Positions 34,086-43,503 are shown, counted from the stretch's first letter. The stretch is 64,000 nt of DNA from Pseudomonas guariconensis (GCF_900102675.1 NZ_FMYX01000001.1:481001-545000), one strand, 5' to 3'. Made by a program: numbers and translations. Notes: generated by a model from the letters alone, not told the origin.

Positions 34086-35303
34086 ATGTCTGCCTCTTGC
34101 GCATCGCCAATGGGAGTTTCCAGCCGCCTTGTCACGCTTATGGCCCTGTGCTGCGCGCTGGCGGTCTCGACTATCTACTACCACCAGCCGCTTCTGCCCC
34201 AGATGGCCGCGTCCTTTGGCCTGGCGCCGACACAGGCCGGCCTGATCGCCACGCTGACGCAGCTTGGCTATGCGCTAGGCCTGCTGTTCATCGTGCCGCT
34301 CGCCGATTGTCGACAACCACGCCAACTCGCGCTGCTGGCCATCGCGGGGAATGCCGTTGCCTTACTTCTTTGCGCTGTAGCGCCGACTTTCACAATGCTG
34401 TGCGTGAGCAGCTTTCTTGTCGGCGTGACAGCGATCACTGCGCAGCTCATCATCCCCTGTCTGTCGGGGTTGGCCACTCCAGCTGAGCGAGGTCGCATCG
34501 TCGGGAGCCTGCTCAGCGGCCTCTCGGCAGGTCTTTTACTGGCGCGCATGCTCGGAGGCTTCGCCGGCGCACATGCCGGGTGGAAAGCCGTGTTCGTTCT
34601 GGCCTCGCTCAGCGATGTCCTGTTGCTGGTCATCGTTGCCAAGCGCCTGCCCGCCACCAGCAGCCTGCAGACGATAAGCTACGGGCAGCTCCTGGGTTCG
34701 TTAGGCAGCCTGGTCAAACAGGAAGGCGTGCTGCGTTACTGCGCGGCGAGCGGCCTGCTGATGTTCGCCGCATTCAGTGCACTGTGGGCTTCGCTTGCCG
34801 CGCTATTGGCACAACCTCCATACGGACTCGACTCCGCCACCATTGGTCTGTTTGGGCTGGTCGCGCTGCTGGGCATCGTCGCGTCACCTCATATTGGCGC
34901 GCTGACCGATCGCGTGGGCGCACGCACCATGGTCCTCGCCGGCGCAATGACCCTCGTCCTGGGTTTCGCCTGCATTGCAGCGAGCGGGCGAGATCTTGGC
35001 TGGCTGATCCTCGGCATGGTGCTGCTCGACATGGGCAATCGTGCAGGGCTGGTTGCCAACCAGGCACGCGTATTCACTCTGAGGAGCGAGGCCAGAAGCC
35101 GACTCAATACCCTATTCATGGGGTCGTATTTTCTGGGGGGAGCGATCGGCGCCGCATTGGGGAATTATGGCGTGCACCGGGCCGGCTGGATCGGCCTTGC
35201 CGCTGTTGGCATCCTGCTGTCCACTGCGGCCGCAGTGATCAATGCGCTTGCACCCCGTGAGTCGAGCGCTACGATCGGCGAGGGACCGAGAGCTATCCGA
35301 TGA
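34086..35303 (+). CDS. MFS transporter (YnfM/DHA1-like)
   Basis: The 405-residue transporter has 12 predicted TM helices. Motifs are visible in LTQLGYALGLLFIVPLADCRQPRQLALLA (between TM2 and TM3), the antiporter-like GSLLSGLSAGLLLARMLGG and GALTDRVGARTMVLAGAMTL in the second half. It follows the isochorismatase by 12 bp, so the two are co-transcribed. The pair could export or import the hydrolase's substrate or product. The regulator upstream responds to an unknown, perhaps redox-active, compound. Confidence 0.9.
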   Translation: MSASCASPMGVSSRLVTLMALCCALAVSTIYYHQPLLPQMAASFGLAPTQAGLIATLTQLGYALGLLFIVPLADCRQPRQLALLAIAGNAVALLLCAVAPTFTMLCVSSFLVGVTAITAQLIIPCLSGLATPAERGRIVGSLLSGLSAGLLLARMLGGFAGAHAGWKAVFVLASLSDVLLLVIVAKRLPATSSLQTISYGQLLGSLGSLVKQEGVLRYCAASGLLMFAAFSALWASLAALLAQPPYGLDSATIGLFGLVALLGIVASPHIGALTDRVGARTMVLAGAMTLVLGFACIAASGRDLGWLILGMVLLDMGNRAGLVANQARVFTLRSEARSRLNTLFMGSYFLGGAIGAALGNYGVHRAGWIGLAAVGILLSTAAAVINALAPRESSATIGEGPRAIR

Positions 35304-35479
35304 CAATTGCCAGTCGGCAGTGTCACCGTTGCGGTGTCTCACAGTACGTTGAATTACAAAAATGCGCTTTGCATCTCAAGCCGCAGTCCGATCGCCCGGC
35401 ACTTTCCCAGGTTTCCGGGGATTGATTTTGTGGGGGCTGGATCGCTATCAAAGTGAAATACCAACCGGAGCACATATCA

Positions 35480-36502
35480 ATGAGGGATGCTCAAAAGGAT
35501 GTACTGGACGCTTTCGAGAAAGTGGCGCTCATCGAGGCGGCCACTCCGATTCAGCGGCTACAAAAGCTTGAACTGCGACTGGGTATCAAGCGAGTCAATC
35601 TTTACATCAAACGTGACGATCACATGGCATTCGCCGGGGGTGGCAACAAGCTTCGCAAGCTTGAGTTCCTGTTAGGTGAGGCGATTGCACAAGGATGCGA
35701 CACAATCGTCACGACTGGCGGACTCCAATCCAACCACGCACGACTTACTGCCGCTGCTGCTGCGCGATTCGGCTTGGACTGCGAACTGGTCCTCGGCAGG
35801 GTGGTGCCGCGGCATGATGCAGAATACGAAAGCAACGGCAACGTGCTGCTTGATCAGATCTATGGCGCCAAGCTCCATGTACTTCCGCTAGGGGAGAAGG
35901 CAGCCGAATTCGCAGATAAAAGAATCCAGCTGCTCAAAGAAGAGGGCAAGAAACCCTACCTGATCCCTATGGGGGGATCGTCACCTCTTGGCGCGCTGGG
36001 TTACGCCAAATGCAGTGACGAGATAATGCAGTATGAACGGGATAACGACATCCGCTTCGAGAAGGTTCTTCTGCCTAACGGCAGCTCGGGAACTCATGCG
36101 GGTCTAGCCGCAGGTTTCGTCACGCGTGGACGCTCCCCGACGATCATTCGATCCTATACAGTGTTGGGAGACCAAGAACAGGCGGTGCAGCAAACCTTGA
36201 AGCTCGCTAACGACGCGCTGGCATTGGTCGGGTCCTCAGAGATCGCGCCCAATCAAATCGATGTAGATGGGAATCACCGGGGAGAAGGCTATGGGATTCC
36301 GACGGCTGAGGCTCTTGAGGCAATTGCATCCCTGGCTCAGGCCGAAGGTATCTTGCTTGATCCGGTTTACTCTGCAAAAGCCTTTGCCGGCATGCTTCAT
36401 GACATAGCGGCGGGAGATTTCATCGAGGGGGCTAACCTACTGTTCCTGTTCACAGGCGGCGGACCAGGTGTTTATGCCTATCGCAGCGCATTCGACTTCT
36501 AA
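35480..36502 (+). CDS. D-cysteine desulfhydrase / ACC-deaminase-family PLP enzyme
   Basis: The 340-residue fold-type II PLP enzyme carries FAGGGNKLRKLEFLLGEA with the PLP lysine at about Lys57. Next come TTGGLQSNHARLTAAAAARFGL (substrate SNH loop), VLLPNGSSGTHAGLAAGF and the phosphate-binding LLFLFTGGGPGVYAYRSAF. It could desulfurate D-cysteine to pyruvate, sulfide and ammonia, or act on 1-aminocyclopropane carboxylate or another D-amino acid. I start at ATG 35480 (GGAG 9 bp before), not GTG 35453. The gene looks AT-richer than its neighbours, and a strong hairpin follows. It may be an acquired single-gene unit. Confidence 0.88.
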   Translation: MRDAQKDVLDAFEKVALIEAATPIQRLQKLELRLGIKRVNLYIKRDDHMAFAGGGNKLRKLEFLLGEAIAQGCDTIVTTGGLQSNHARLTAAAAARFGLDCELVLGRVVPRHDAEYESNGNVLLDQIYGAKLHVLPLGEKAAEFADKRIQLLKEEGKKPYLIPMGGSSPLGALGYAKCSDEIMQYERDNDIRFEKVLLPNGSSGTHAGLAAGFVTRGRSPTIIRSYTVLGDQEQAVQQTLKLANDALALVGSSEIAPNQIDVDGNHRGEGYGIPTAEALEAIASLAQAEGILLDPVYSAKAFAGMLHDIAAGDFIEGANLLFLFTGGGPGVYAYRSAFDF

Positions 36503-36525
36503 AAAACCAGACTCCACAGGGAATC

Positions 36526-36557
36526 TGCTCATCACCGGAATGTGCCGGTGATGAGCA
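36526..36557. terminator. Hairpin between the PLP enzyme and the convergent RND gene
   Basis: TGCTCATCACCGG (36526-36538) and CCGGTGATGAGCA (36545-36557) form a perfect 13-bp stem with a 6-nt loop. T-rich sequence (TTCTGT) follows on the plus strand. It lies between convergent genes and may serve both. Confidence 0.75.
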
Positions 36558-36616
36558 TTCTGTCAATCAATGGCCTGCGCTCTGACTACCGTCGACGTGC
36601 AGGATCTCGCCGGCGC

Positions 36617-39600
36617 TCACACACCTTGGTGTGTATCCAGAGGCGCCTGTTGCACGCTCAGCTTTTCCCACTCAGGCTCGTTGCTGGCGTTGGCCCCGCG
36701 ATTGGCACGCAACACCAGAGCGCAGAGTGCCGGTAGATAAAGCAGCGTCAGCACCGTGCCCACCTGAATTCCACCGATCAGTACAAACGCCAGGGACGAC
36801 CAGAACACCGAGAAGGTCAGTGGGATGAAGGCCAGCGCGGCGGCCAGTGCAGTGAGCAGCACCGGCCGGGCGCGGCGCACCGTGGCTTCGATGATCGCCT
36901 CGTGCAGGGGGCGGCCGTGGGCCTGCTCCTGCTCGATCTGGTCGGTGAAGATCAGGGTGTTGCGCATCAGGATGCCGCCGATGCCGATCAGCGCCAGGAT
37001 GGCATTGAAACCGAAGGGCTGATCGAACAGAAGGAGCACAGGAACCGCCCCGATCAAGCCCAGCGGTGCGGTGGCGAACACCATGAACATCAGGGCGAAG
37101 GAGCGCACCTGGAACATGATCACGACCAGCGTCAGCATGATCATCACCGGGAACAGGACTGCCAGAGCCTTGTTGGCCTTGGCGCTTTCTTCCACCGGAC
37201 CGCCGATAGTCACCCGATAGCCAGCCGGCAGTTGGGCGATCATCGGCTGCAGATCAGCGTACACGGCCTTTCCTACGTCCGGCGGCTGCGTGCCTTTGAG
37301 GATGTCGGCTCGTACCTCGAAGGTCAGGTCGCGGTCGCGGCGTTTAAGGATCGGTTCCTCCATCACCGGCTGGAAGCGCCCCACCTGCTCCAGCGGAATC
37401 GAAACGCCGGCGGCGTTGGTGATGGTCAGGCCCTCGATACCGCCGAGATTCTCCCGCTGGACATTCTGTGCTCGCACCATCACCGTCACGGTGCGGGTGC
37501 CTTCGCGCACTTCGGTCACTGGGTTGCCGGTGAGCAGGGCATTGAGCTGGCTCTTTACCTCATCGGGTGTGAAGCCCAGCAGACGCAGGCGATCCTGGTC
37601 CAGTACCAGGCGATAGGCGCTGACTCGCTCGCCCCAGTCGATGAAGGTATCGCGGGTCATGGGGTTGGAGGCTACCACTCGGCGTACCTCTTCGGTGATG
37701 TGCCGAAGCTGTTCCAGATTCTGGCCGGATACGCGGAATACCACTGGGAAAGGCACCGGCGGGCCGAACACCAGTTGAGTGACTCGCACCCGCGCGGAAG
37801 GAAACTCGCCAGCGGCGATGCGTGCCTGCATGCGTTCGCGCAGGGCGTCGCGGGACTTGGAGTCCGCCGTCTGCACGATGATCTTGGCGAAGGCCGGGTC
37901 CGGCAGCTCGGGATTTAAAGAAAGGAAGAAGCGCGGCGCGCCGCCGCCCACGTAAGCATCTACCAGTTTCGTCTGGGGCTCTTCCAGCAGTGCCTTTTCC
38001 ACCTGGGCGACCACGCTTTCGGTAGCCACGAACGCGCTGCCTGGCGGCATGTACACCTCCACCAGCAGCTCGGAACGGTCGGAGTTGGGGAAGAACTGCT
38101 TTTTCACTGCACCCATGCCCAGGCCGCTGACGAGGAAGGCCGCTACCACCAATGCGGTAACAGTCTTGGGGTGGTTCACGCACCAGGTAATCAGGGCGCG
38201 CAGGCGCTGATAAAGAACTGTGGCGTAGATCGCGTCATGACCGCCTGCGACTGGCTGGATCTTCGGTAGCATCTTCACTCCAAGGTAGGGCGTGAAAAAT
38301 ACCGCCACTAGCCAGGAGGCGAGCAGAGCGAAGCCGACGATCCAGAAGATGTTGCCGGCATACTCCCCGGCTCCGGATTTGGCAAAGCCCACCGGCAGGA
38401 AGCCGATCACGGTTACCAGGGTGCCGGTAAGCATGGGGGCTGCGGTGGAGGTCCAGGCAAAGGTGGCGGCCTGGATGCGGTCGAAGCCTTCTTCTAATTT
38501 CACCACCATCATTTCGATGGCGATGATCGCGTCGTCAACCAGCAGGCCGAGGGATAGAATCAGCGCGCCAAGGGTGATGCGGTCGAACTCGCGCCCAGTC
38601 ATCAGCATGATGACGAAGACGATGGCCAAGGTCAGCGGCACGGCGGCGGCCACCACCAGGCCCACGCGAAAGCCCAGAGCCAGTAGGCTGATCAGCATGA
38701 CCACGCCGAGGGCAACGAAGAACTTGAGCATGAACTCGTTCACTGCGATGCGAATTTTCTCGGCCTGGTCGGAAACCTTGTCAAACATCACACCCAGCGG
38801 CAGTTCGGCATGGATGCGGTCTTCTTCGGCTTGCAGCGACTTGTCCAGCTCCAGGCCGTTGAAGTGCGGCTCCATGATCACGCCTAGCATCAGAGCGGGC
38901 TTACCCTGGTGGCGAATGCGGTAGGTCGGTGGGTCTTCGTAACCACGCTTAACCGTTGCGACGTCAGCGATGCGCAGCAATTTGCCGCCCGCATTGATCG
39001 GCACATTCTCGATCAGCTTAAGGCTGTCGAAAGCACCGTCCAGACGGATGTAGGCGCGCGGCCCGCTGGTCTCGACGAAGCCGGCTGGGGCCACACCGTT
39101 CTGCTTGCCCAGGGCTTCAAAGATCTGCTCCGGCTTAAGGCCCAGGGTGGCCAGACGCTCGTAGGAGAATTCGACGAAAATGCGTTGGGCCTGTTCGCCG
39201 AGAATGTTGACCTTCTTTACACCGGGCAGGCGCAGCATGCCTTGGCGCAGATCCTCGGCCATCTGCACCAGTTGGCGGTGCGGCATTCGCCCGGCTTCCA
39301 GGGCGTAGAGGGCGAAATAGACGTCGGAATATTCGTCATTGAAGAACGGACCGATGACGCCACGGGGCAGGCGCTTGGCCTCGTCGGAGAGCTTCTTGCG
39401 GGTCTGGTAGAACAGTGCCTGGATGTCGCCCGGGCGGGTAGAGTCCTGATACTGCAGTTTCATGGAGACGAAGCCGGGCTGGGCGATGGTTTCCACCCGA
39501 TCATAGAAGTCCAGCTCCTGCAGGCGCTTTTCCAGGCGGTCGGCAACCTGCTCCTGCATTTCTCGCGCGGTGGCGCCCGGCCAGGCAGCAGTGATGGTCA

Positions 39601-39742
39601 TGGTCTTGACCGTGAAGGATGGGTCTTCGGCGCGCCCCAGCTTGCCAAAGGCTATGGCCCCGGCAACCAGGGTGGCGAGGATCAGGAATAGGGTGACTGC
39701 CTGGTTGCGCACCGCGAAAGTGGAGAGGTTGAAGCGGCTCAT
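36617..39742 (-). CDS. RND-family efflux transporter, AcrB/HAE1-like
   Basis: The 1041-residue inner-membrane proton antiporter has 12 TM segments and two large periplasmic loops. N-terminal FNLSTFAVRNQAVTLFLILATLVAG is followed by GRAEDPSFTVKTMTITAAWPGATAREM. The proton-relay Asp pair is in LILSLGLLVDDAIIAIEMMV, and GGILMRNTLIFTDQIEQEQ repeats the pattern in the second half. The start is ATG 39742, just after the stop of the MFP gene; the longer frame is rejected. It forms an operon with the lipoprotein MFP. No outer-membrane channel gene is adjacent, so a TolC/OprM encoded elsewhere would complete the pump. Substrate unknown. Confidence 0.93.
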   Translation of the reverse strand: MSRFNLSTFAVRNQAVTLFLILATLVAGAIAFGKLGRAEDPSFTVKTMTITAAWPGATAREMQEQVADRLEKRLQELDFYDRVETIAQPGFVSMKLQYQDSTRPGDIQALFYQTRKKLSDEAKRLPRGVIGPFFNDEYSDVYFALYALEAGRMPHRQLVQMAEDLRQGMLRLPGVKKVNILGEQAQRIFVEFSYERLATLGLKPEQIFEALGKQNGVAPAGFVETSGPRAYIRLDGAFDSLKLIENVPINAGGKLLRIADVATVKRGYEDPPTYRIRHQGKPALMLGVIMEPHFNGLELDKSLQAEEDRIHAELPLGVMFDKVSDQAEKIRIAVNEFMLKFFVALGVVMLISLLALGFRVGLVVAAAVPLTLAIVFVIMLMTGREFDRITLGALILSLGLLVDDAIIAIEMMVVKLEEGFDRIQAATFAWTSTAAPMLTGTLVTVIGFLPVGFAKSGAGEYAGNIFWIVGFALLASWLVAVFFTPYLGVKMLPKIQPVAGGHDAIYATVLYQRLRALITWCVNHPKTVTALVVAAFLVSGLGMGAVKKQFFPNSDRSELLVEVYMPPGSAFVATESVVAQVEKALLEEPQTKLVDAYVGGGAPRFFLSLNPELPDPAFAKIIVQTADSKSRDALRERMQARIAAGEFPSARVRVTQLVFGPPVPFPVVFRVSGQNLEQLRHITEEVRRVVASNPMTRDTFIDWGERVSAYRLVLDQDRLRLLGFTPDEVKSQLNALLTGNPVTEVREGTRTVTVMVRAQNVQRENLGGIEGLTITNAAGVSIPLEQVGRFQPVMEEPILKRRDRDLTFEVRADILKGTQPPDVGKAVYADLQPMIAQLPAGYRVTIGGPVEESAKANKALAVLFPVMIMLTLVVIMFQVRSFALMFMVFATAPLGLIGAVPVLLLFDQPFGFNAILALIGIGGILMRNTLIFTDQIEQEQAHGRPLHEAIIEATVRRARPVLLTALAAALAFIPLTFSVFWSSLAFVLIGGIQVGTVLTLLYLPALCALVLRANRGANASNEPEWEKLSVQQAPLDTHQGV

Positions 39743-39743
39743 T

Positions 39744-40835
39744 TCAGTGCTCCAGGGCCAGGGAGGGCCCTGGCAGTTCACGCACGCTGTCGCCGGGGCT
39801 GAGCAGGTTTGCACCGAGGGCGACTATGCGTTCACCCGGCTGCACTCCGCCCTGCAGTACCGCTTCTTCTTGTTCCAGTCGCACCACCTTGACGGAGCGC
39901 AGATCGATCTTGTCGTCGTTACCAATGACCCAGACGCCAGTGCCTTGGCCCCTGTCATGCAGGGCACCTAGTGGGACACGCATCAACTGCTGCTCGCTCG
40001 TGCTATCGAGGCGCAAGGTGATGGTAGATCCGATAGCCAGGGTTGTAGATTCATCCCCTAGGGTGTACCGGGCACGGAAAGTCCGCGTGATGGTATCCGC
40101 TGCGGCGGAAAGCTCTCGCAGGGAGGCAGATATGGCGACGCCGGAGGCGCCGTAGGGATAGGCCCGGGCCGGATGATCGGCTAGCGCTCGCTGGGTCTCC
40201 GGAATATCTATCACCGCCTCGCGGGCACCGTCGTGGGCCAGGCTGGCGACGATCTGGCCTTCGGCGACAACCTGACCCCGGTCCACCCGTACATCGGTGA
40301 TCACCCCGTCTCCGTCGGCCTTCAGGGTGGAATAGGTTCTACGATTTTCAACCTGGGCCGCTTCCGAGGTGGCGGCGGCGTGCTCGGCTTCGGCCACCCG
40401 AAGACGAGTATGGGCCTGGTCATAGGTCTGCGCAGAGACCGCTCCGGTTCTAATCAGGCGACGGTAGCGTGCTTCATCATCATGAGCCTGGCGCAACTCG
40501 GCTGCGGTGGCGGTAACTCGGTTACGTGCTGTACGCAGGGCCAGCTCGAAGTCGGTGTTATCCAGCTCCAGTAGCACGTCACCTCGCTTGACACGAGTGC
40601 CCGGGTCCACCTTGCGGGCGATGACCTTACCACTAACCCGAAAGCCAAGGTCGCTGATCGTGCGAGCGGCCACCACACCGGTGTAGAGCGAGTCTTGCTG
40701 GGAAGCCGGTTGCACATGCGTTGCGATCACTGCCCGTGGTTGGGCGGCGAAGGCCAAGGTGTCGGCTTGGCTGTCGCAACCGTTTAAAGCCAGCCCAGAT
40801 ACAGAAACCAGGGCAAGTAGGGCAAGGTGTTTCAT
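39744..40835 (-). CDS. RND efflux periplasmic adaptor (membrane fusion protein), lipoprotein
   Basis: The 363-residue protein has a lipoprotein signal (LLALVSVSGLALNGC) and RTISDLGFRVSGKVIARKVDPGTRVKRGDVLLELD, the biotinyl-lipoyl-like half motif. Then comes a coiled-coil hairpin (ALRTARNRVTATAAELRQAHDDEARYRRL...) and the second half motif DGVITDVRVDRGQVVAEGQIVASLA. ATG 40835 heads the protein; the frame extending to 41111 crosses the divergent promoter and is rejected. It bridges the RND pump at 36617-39742 to an outer-membrane channel. Expression is probably set by the dyad at 40886-40939. Confidence 0.92.
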   Translation of the reverse strand: MKHLALLALVSVSGLALNGCDSQADTLAFAAQPRAVIATHVQPASQQDSLYTGVVAARTISDLGFRVSGKVIARKVDPGTRVKRGDVLLELDNTDFELALRTARNRVTATAAELRQAHDDEARYRRLIRTGAVSAQTYDQAHTRLRVAEAEHAAATSEAAQVENRRTYSTLKADGDGVITDVRVDRGQVVAEGQIVASLAHDGAREAVIDIPETQRALADHPARAYPYGASGVAISASLRELSAAADTITRTFRARYTLGDESTTLAIGSTITLRLDSTSEQQLMRVPLGALHDRGQGTGVWVIGNDDKIDLRSVKVVRLEQEEAVLQGGVQPGERIVALGANLLSPGDSVRELPGPSLALEH

Positions 40836-40885
40836 AGTGCGATCCTTGGGTGTAGGGCGGTCGTGGGGCTGAGCACCACGCGTCC

Positions 40886-40939
40886 AAAATATGATAGGCA
40901 TAATAAAATTTCGTGTATATATTATGGTCATCATATTTT
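40886..40939. promoter_or_regulatory. Long operator-like dyad between divergent efflux operons
   Basis: AAAATATGATAGGCATAATA (40886-40905) and TATTATGGTCATCATATTTT (40920-40939) are inverted repeats matching at 17 of 20 positions, the outer 10 and inner 7 perfectly. The region is far more AT-rich than its surroundings. It lies in the 279-bp gap between the MFP-RND operon (minus) and the Bcr/CflA transporter (plus). A dimeric regulator binding here could control both, but no regulator gene is adjacent. Confidence 0.7.
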
Positions 40940-40980
40940 CCGACCCACCGGGTACGGTACGACCAATTGAGGTGTGCTCG

Positions 40981-41118
40981 ATGAGTAATGAACGACAAGC
41001 GGTGCAGTGCGATGCGAAAAGCGTTTTGACGCTCGCCCTTAGCAACGACGGCAGGAATGCCATGGAATGGCAGCTGATTATCCTGGAATTGAAAGCCGCA
41101 GAAGGAACCAAGCCATGA
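40981..41118 (+). CDS. Small ORF of uncertain status in the divergent promoter region
   Basis: ATG 40981 opens a 45-residue frame (MSNERQAVQCDAKSVLTLAL, later GRNAMEWQLIILELKAAEG) whose end overlaps the start of the MFS gene (ATGA). It has no recognisable domain and a modest ribosome site. It could be a leader peptide coupled to the transporter, or the residue of a lost regulator gene. It should be treated as tentative. Confidence 0.3.
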   Translation: MSNERQAVQCDAKSVLTLALSNDGRNAMEWQLIILELKAAEGTKP

Positions 41119-42314
41119 ACCCGTCCCGCCTGCTGCTTGCAATCCTGATGGTGCTGACTGCGCTGGGGGAAATCTCCACACAGTTGTTGATCCCTGCCTT
41201 GAGCAGGATTGAACAGGGCCTCGATGCGATGCCTGGAGCCAGCGTTGCGGCGTTGTCCGGTTTTGTCGCTGCATTTGGTCTGGGACAGTTGCTGCTCGGA
41301 CCGCTATCCGATCGGATTGGCCGGCGACCGGTTCTGATTGGCGGCCTCACGCTCTACCTGGCCGCCACTGGTTTGATGCTTCTGGCCGATAGCATGATCG
41401 GCTTCATCGTCGGACGTGTGGCCCAAGGTCTTGGAGCCTGCGCCGCTTTGGTCCTTGCCCGAGCTATCGTCCGCGATGCTTGGAAGGCTCAGGCCGCGCC
41501 GGCCTTGGCGCTGACGGTCATTGGTATGCTCAGCGCAATTGCCCTGGCTCCGATGGTCGGTGGTCTGCTGACCCAATGGGGGGGCTGGCACGCCCCCGTT
41601 CTGGCGTCGATGACTATAGGTAGCACTGCGTTGCTTTTGGTTATAGCGTTTTACCGTGAGTCCAATCTCAGCCTTGATCCCACAGCGGGGCATCCTGCGA
41701 CCTTGGCACGTGACTACTTCTCCCTGCTAAAACAGCGTTCCAGTCGTGCCCTGGCCCTGACCCTTGCGGGCACCTACGGAGCGATGTTCGCTGTGATAGC
41801 AGGGTCATCCGCGGTCTACATTCATTTGCTGGGACTGAGCTCGGCGCAGTACGGAATGGTGTTTGGGATAACCATTTCGGGCCTGATCGCCGGCGCCCTG
41901 TTCACCCAGCGCAAGATCATGCAATTGGGGCCGCAGCGCATTGTGGGGTTTGGCATCAGTCTGGTTGCTGCTGGCGCCGCACTCTCTATTCTGGTGCACT
42001 CTGTATTAGGTCTGTCGGTGCTGGGCGTCTCCCTGCCGCAGGTACTGGTGACGCTGGGAGGTGGCATGCTGATCCCTGCGTCGGTTGCTGGCGTTGTCAT
42101 GCCCAATGCTCATCGTGCTGGGCTTGCGGCTGGTCTCATGGGCTTTTCTCAGATGCTCGGTGCTACCTGCAGTGGCTTACTGCTGAGCGCGCTGCAAGAT
42201 GGCACTGCGTCGCCGATGTTAGGCCTGCAGGGTGCATTCGCTATAAGTGCCTTTTGCTTGTTCCATCTGATGACCCGCAAGCCGCGTAGCGCGGATTTGA
42301 CATCAGCGATTTAG
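41115..42314 (+). CDS. Bcr/CflA-type MFS multidrug transporter
   Basis: The 399-residue transporter has 12 TM helices. ISTQLLIPALSRIEQGLDAMPGASVAALSGFVAAFGLGQLLLGPLSDRIGRRPVLIGGL contains the DHA1 motif A. VGRVAQGLGACAALVLARAIVRD is the typical TM4 motif of the Bcr/CflA group. ATG 41115 is chosen over 41067 because the family begins just before TM1. It probably exports a drug or metabolite. Transcription diverges from the MFP-RND operon across the long dyad, suggesting co-regulation. Confidence 0.9.
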   Translation: MNPSRLLLAILMVLTALGEISTQLLIPALSRIEQGLDAMPGASVAALSGFVAAFGLGQLLLGPLSDRIGRRPVLIGGLTLYLAATGLMLLADSMIGFIVGRVAQGLGACAALVLARAIVRDAWKAQAAPALALTVIGMLSAIALAPMVGGLLTQWGGWHAPVLASMTIGSTALLLVIAFYRESNLSLDPTAGHPATLARDYFSLLKQRSSRALALTLAGTYGAMFAVIAGSSAVYIHLLGLSSAQYGMVFGITISGLIAGALFTQRKIMQLGPQRIVGFGISLVAAGAALSILVHSVLGLSVLGVSLPQVLVTLGGGMLIPASVAGVVMPNAHRAGLAAGLMGFSQMLGATCSGLLLSALQDGTASPMLGLQGAFAISAFCLFHLMTRKPRSADLTSAI

Positions 42315-42536
42315 ACCTTGTCGAAGTCGAAGGGCTACTCAGTGAATACAGTTAAAGAGCGCGAAGGCCGCTGTAGTCAGTGCGCGGGTAGAAGGTCAAC
42401 TTGCCGACTGTACCCTTATGTATCTCAAGTCCTTGCGCACACTCAGGCATATAAATCTGCACCCTTTCGAAATATCGACGCTACGGCGACTGGTTAGAGT
42501 AGCGCCTCCCTATGACTGCTCTGAAAGGAGACGACC

Positions 42537-42965
42537 ATGCGTTATCCCCATGTGCTCGCCGCCGTCGTGACGTTCACTGCATTTGCCGCGCTTGCCCAGG
42601 CCGACCAGCACCAGACCGAAAGCGCTAGGAGCGCCAACTGGAAACAAGGTATCCAGCGCACGGATCTGACTCGCGATGATCTTGGCGACTCGGTTCACGA
42701 AGTGATTCAGGCGCGGGTCGATTTCGACCCGGGAGTGGCATCGCCGAATCATTCACATCCGGGAGTGGAGGTCGCTTACGTGATCGAGGGCACCTTCGAG
42801 TATCGGCTCAAGGGGCGGGCGCCGGTGATTCTCAAGGCCGGCGAGTCCCTCTACATCCCAGCCGGCACGCCGCATATCGCCACCAATGTCGGTGGGGGCA
42901 AGGCCTCTGAGCTGGCGACTTACATCGTCAAGAAAGGCAAACCGCTGCTCGTGCTGGAGCAGTGA
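42537..42965 (+). CDS. Exported cupin-domain protein
   Basis: The 142-residue protein has a signal peptide (VLAAVVTFTAFAALAQA) and one conserved barrel cupin. Motif 1 is NHSHPGVEVAYVIEGTFEYRL and motif 2 is AGESLYIPAGTPHIATNVG, with His residues able to bind a metal. Small periplasmic cupins of this type have no fixed function. A 222-bp gap precedes it and a strong hairpin follows. It is a single-gene unit. Confidence 0.88.
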   Translation: MRYPHVLAAVVTFTAFAALAQADQHQTESARSANWKQGIQRTDLTRDDLGDSVHEVIQARVDFDPGVASPNHSHPGVEVAYVIEGTFEYRLKGRAPVILKAGESLYIPAGTPHIATNVGGGKASELATYIVKKGKPLLVLEQ

Positions 42966-43003
42966 TCCCTGCCCCGCGAAGGGCATGACATGAGACCGCC
43001 ACA

Positions 43004-43032
43004 GGGCGACGGGATGGTATATCCCGTCGCCC
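43004..43032. terminator. Strong hairpin after the cupin gene
   Basis: GGGCGACGGGAT (43004-43015) and ATCCCGTCGCCC (43021-43032) form a perfect 12-bp stem with GGTAT loop, followed by GGTTTCTATTCC. It probably ends the cupin transcript and may also stop minus-strand reading. Confidence 0.8.
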
Positions 43033-43048
43033 GGTTTCTATTCCTCTC

Positions 43049-43474
43049 TCAGTGTGTGACCTGAAGCAGTTGCTGAATCTTGGTTTCGGTTTCGGCATAG
43101 GCACCTTCGCCGAAGTGCTGGTAGACGATCCGACCGCCCTGGTCGATCAGGTAGAGGGCCGGCCGGTAGCGATTGCCGAAGGCGTTCCAAGTTCTGTAGT
43201 CATTGTCCTGGGCGACCGGATAGGTGATGCCGAGTCGGCCTACCGCCTCATCGAGATTGGCCGTTACCTGTTCATGTGCATACTCGGGCGTGTGCACACC
43301 AATGACGACCAGCCCCTGATCGCGATAGCGTTCGTGCCATTGCTGCACATGGGGCAGGGCGCGCTGGCAGTTGACGCAGTCATAGGTCCAGAACTCGACG
43401 AGAACGACCTGTCCGCGCAGCTGTTCCAGGGTCAGGGGCTCGCTGTTGATCCAGTGGGTGATCCAACGTGGGAC
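43049..43474 (-). pseudogene. Thioredoxin-like (DipZ C-terminal type) gene lacking a 5' end
   Basis: The minus strand encodes PRWITHWINSEPLTLEQLRG, VLVEFWTYDCVNCQRALPHVQQWHERY (CVNC redox motif), VVIGVHTPEYAHEQ and RPALYLIDQGGRIVYQHFGEGAY, ending at 43049. This is a full thioredoxin-like domain of the DipZ/TlpA kind. No ATG, GTG or TTG in this frame lies upstream of VPRW before the terminator at 43504-43528. An ATG near 43478 is out of frame. The first in-frame GTG (43348) would cut off the CxxC motif. The export signal and start are thus missing, and the gene looks 5'-deleted or frameshifted. Confidence 0.65.
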
Positions 43475-43503
43475 GCGCGCTGCATAATCGCGCCGTCGGA
43501 TCG

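Noticed and set aside
36902..37918. 338-codon plus-strand frame opposite the RND pump
   Set aside because: It is antisense to a complete RND gene and has the low-complexity His/Gln composition of shadow frames.
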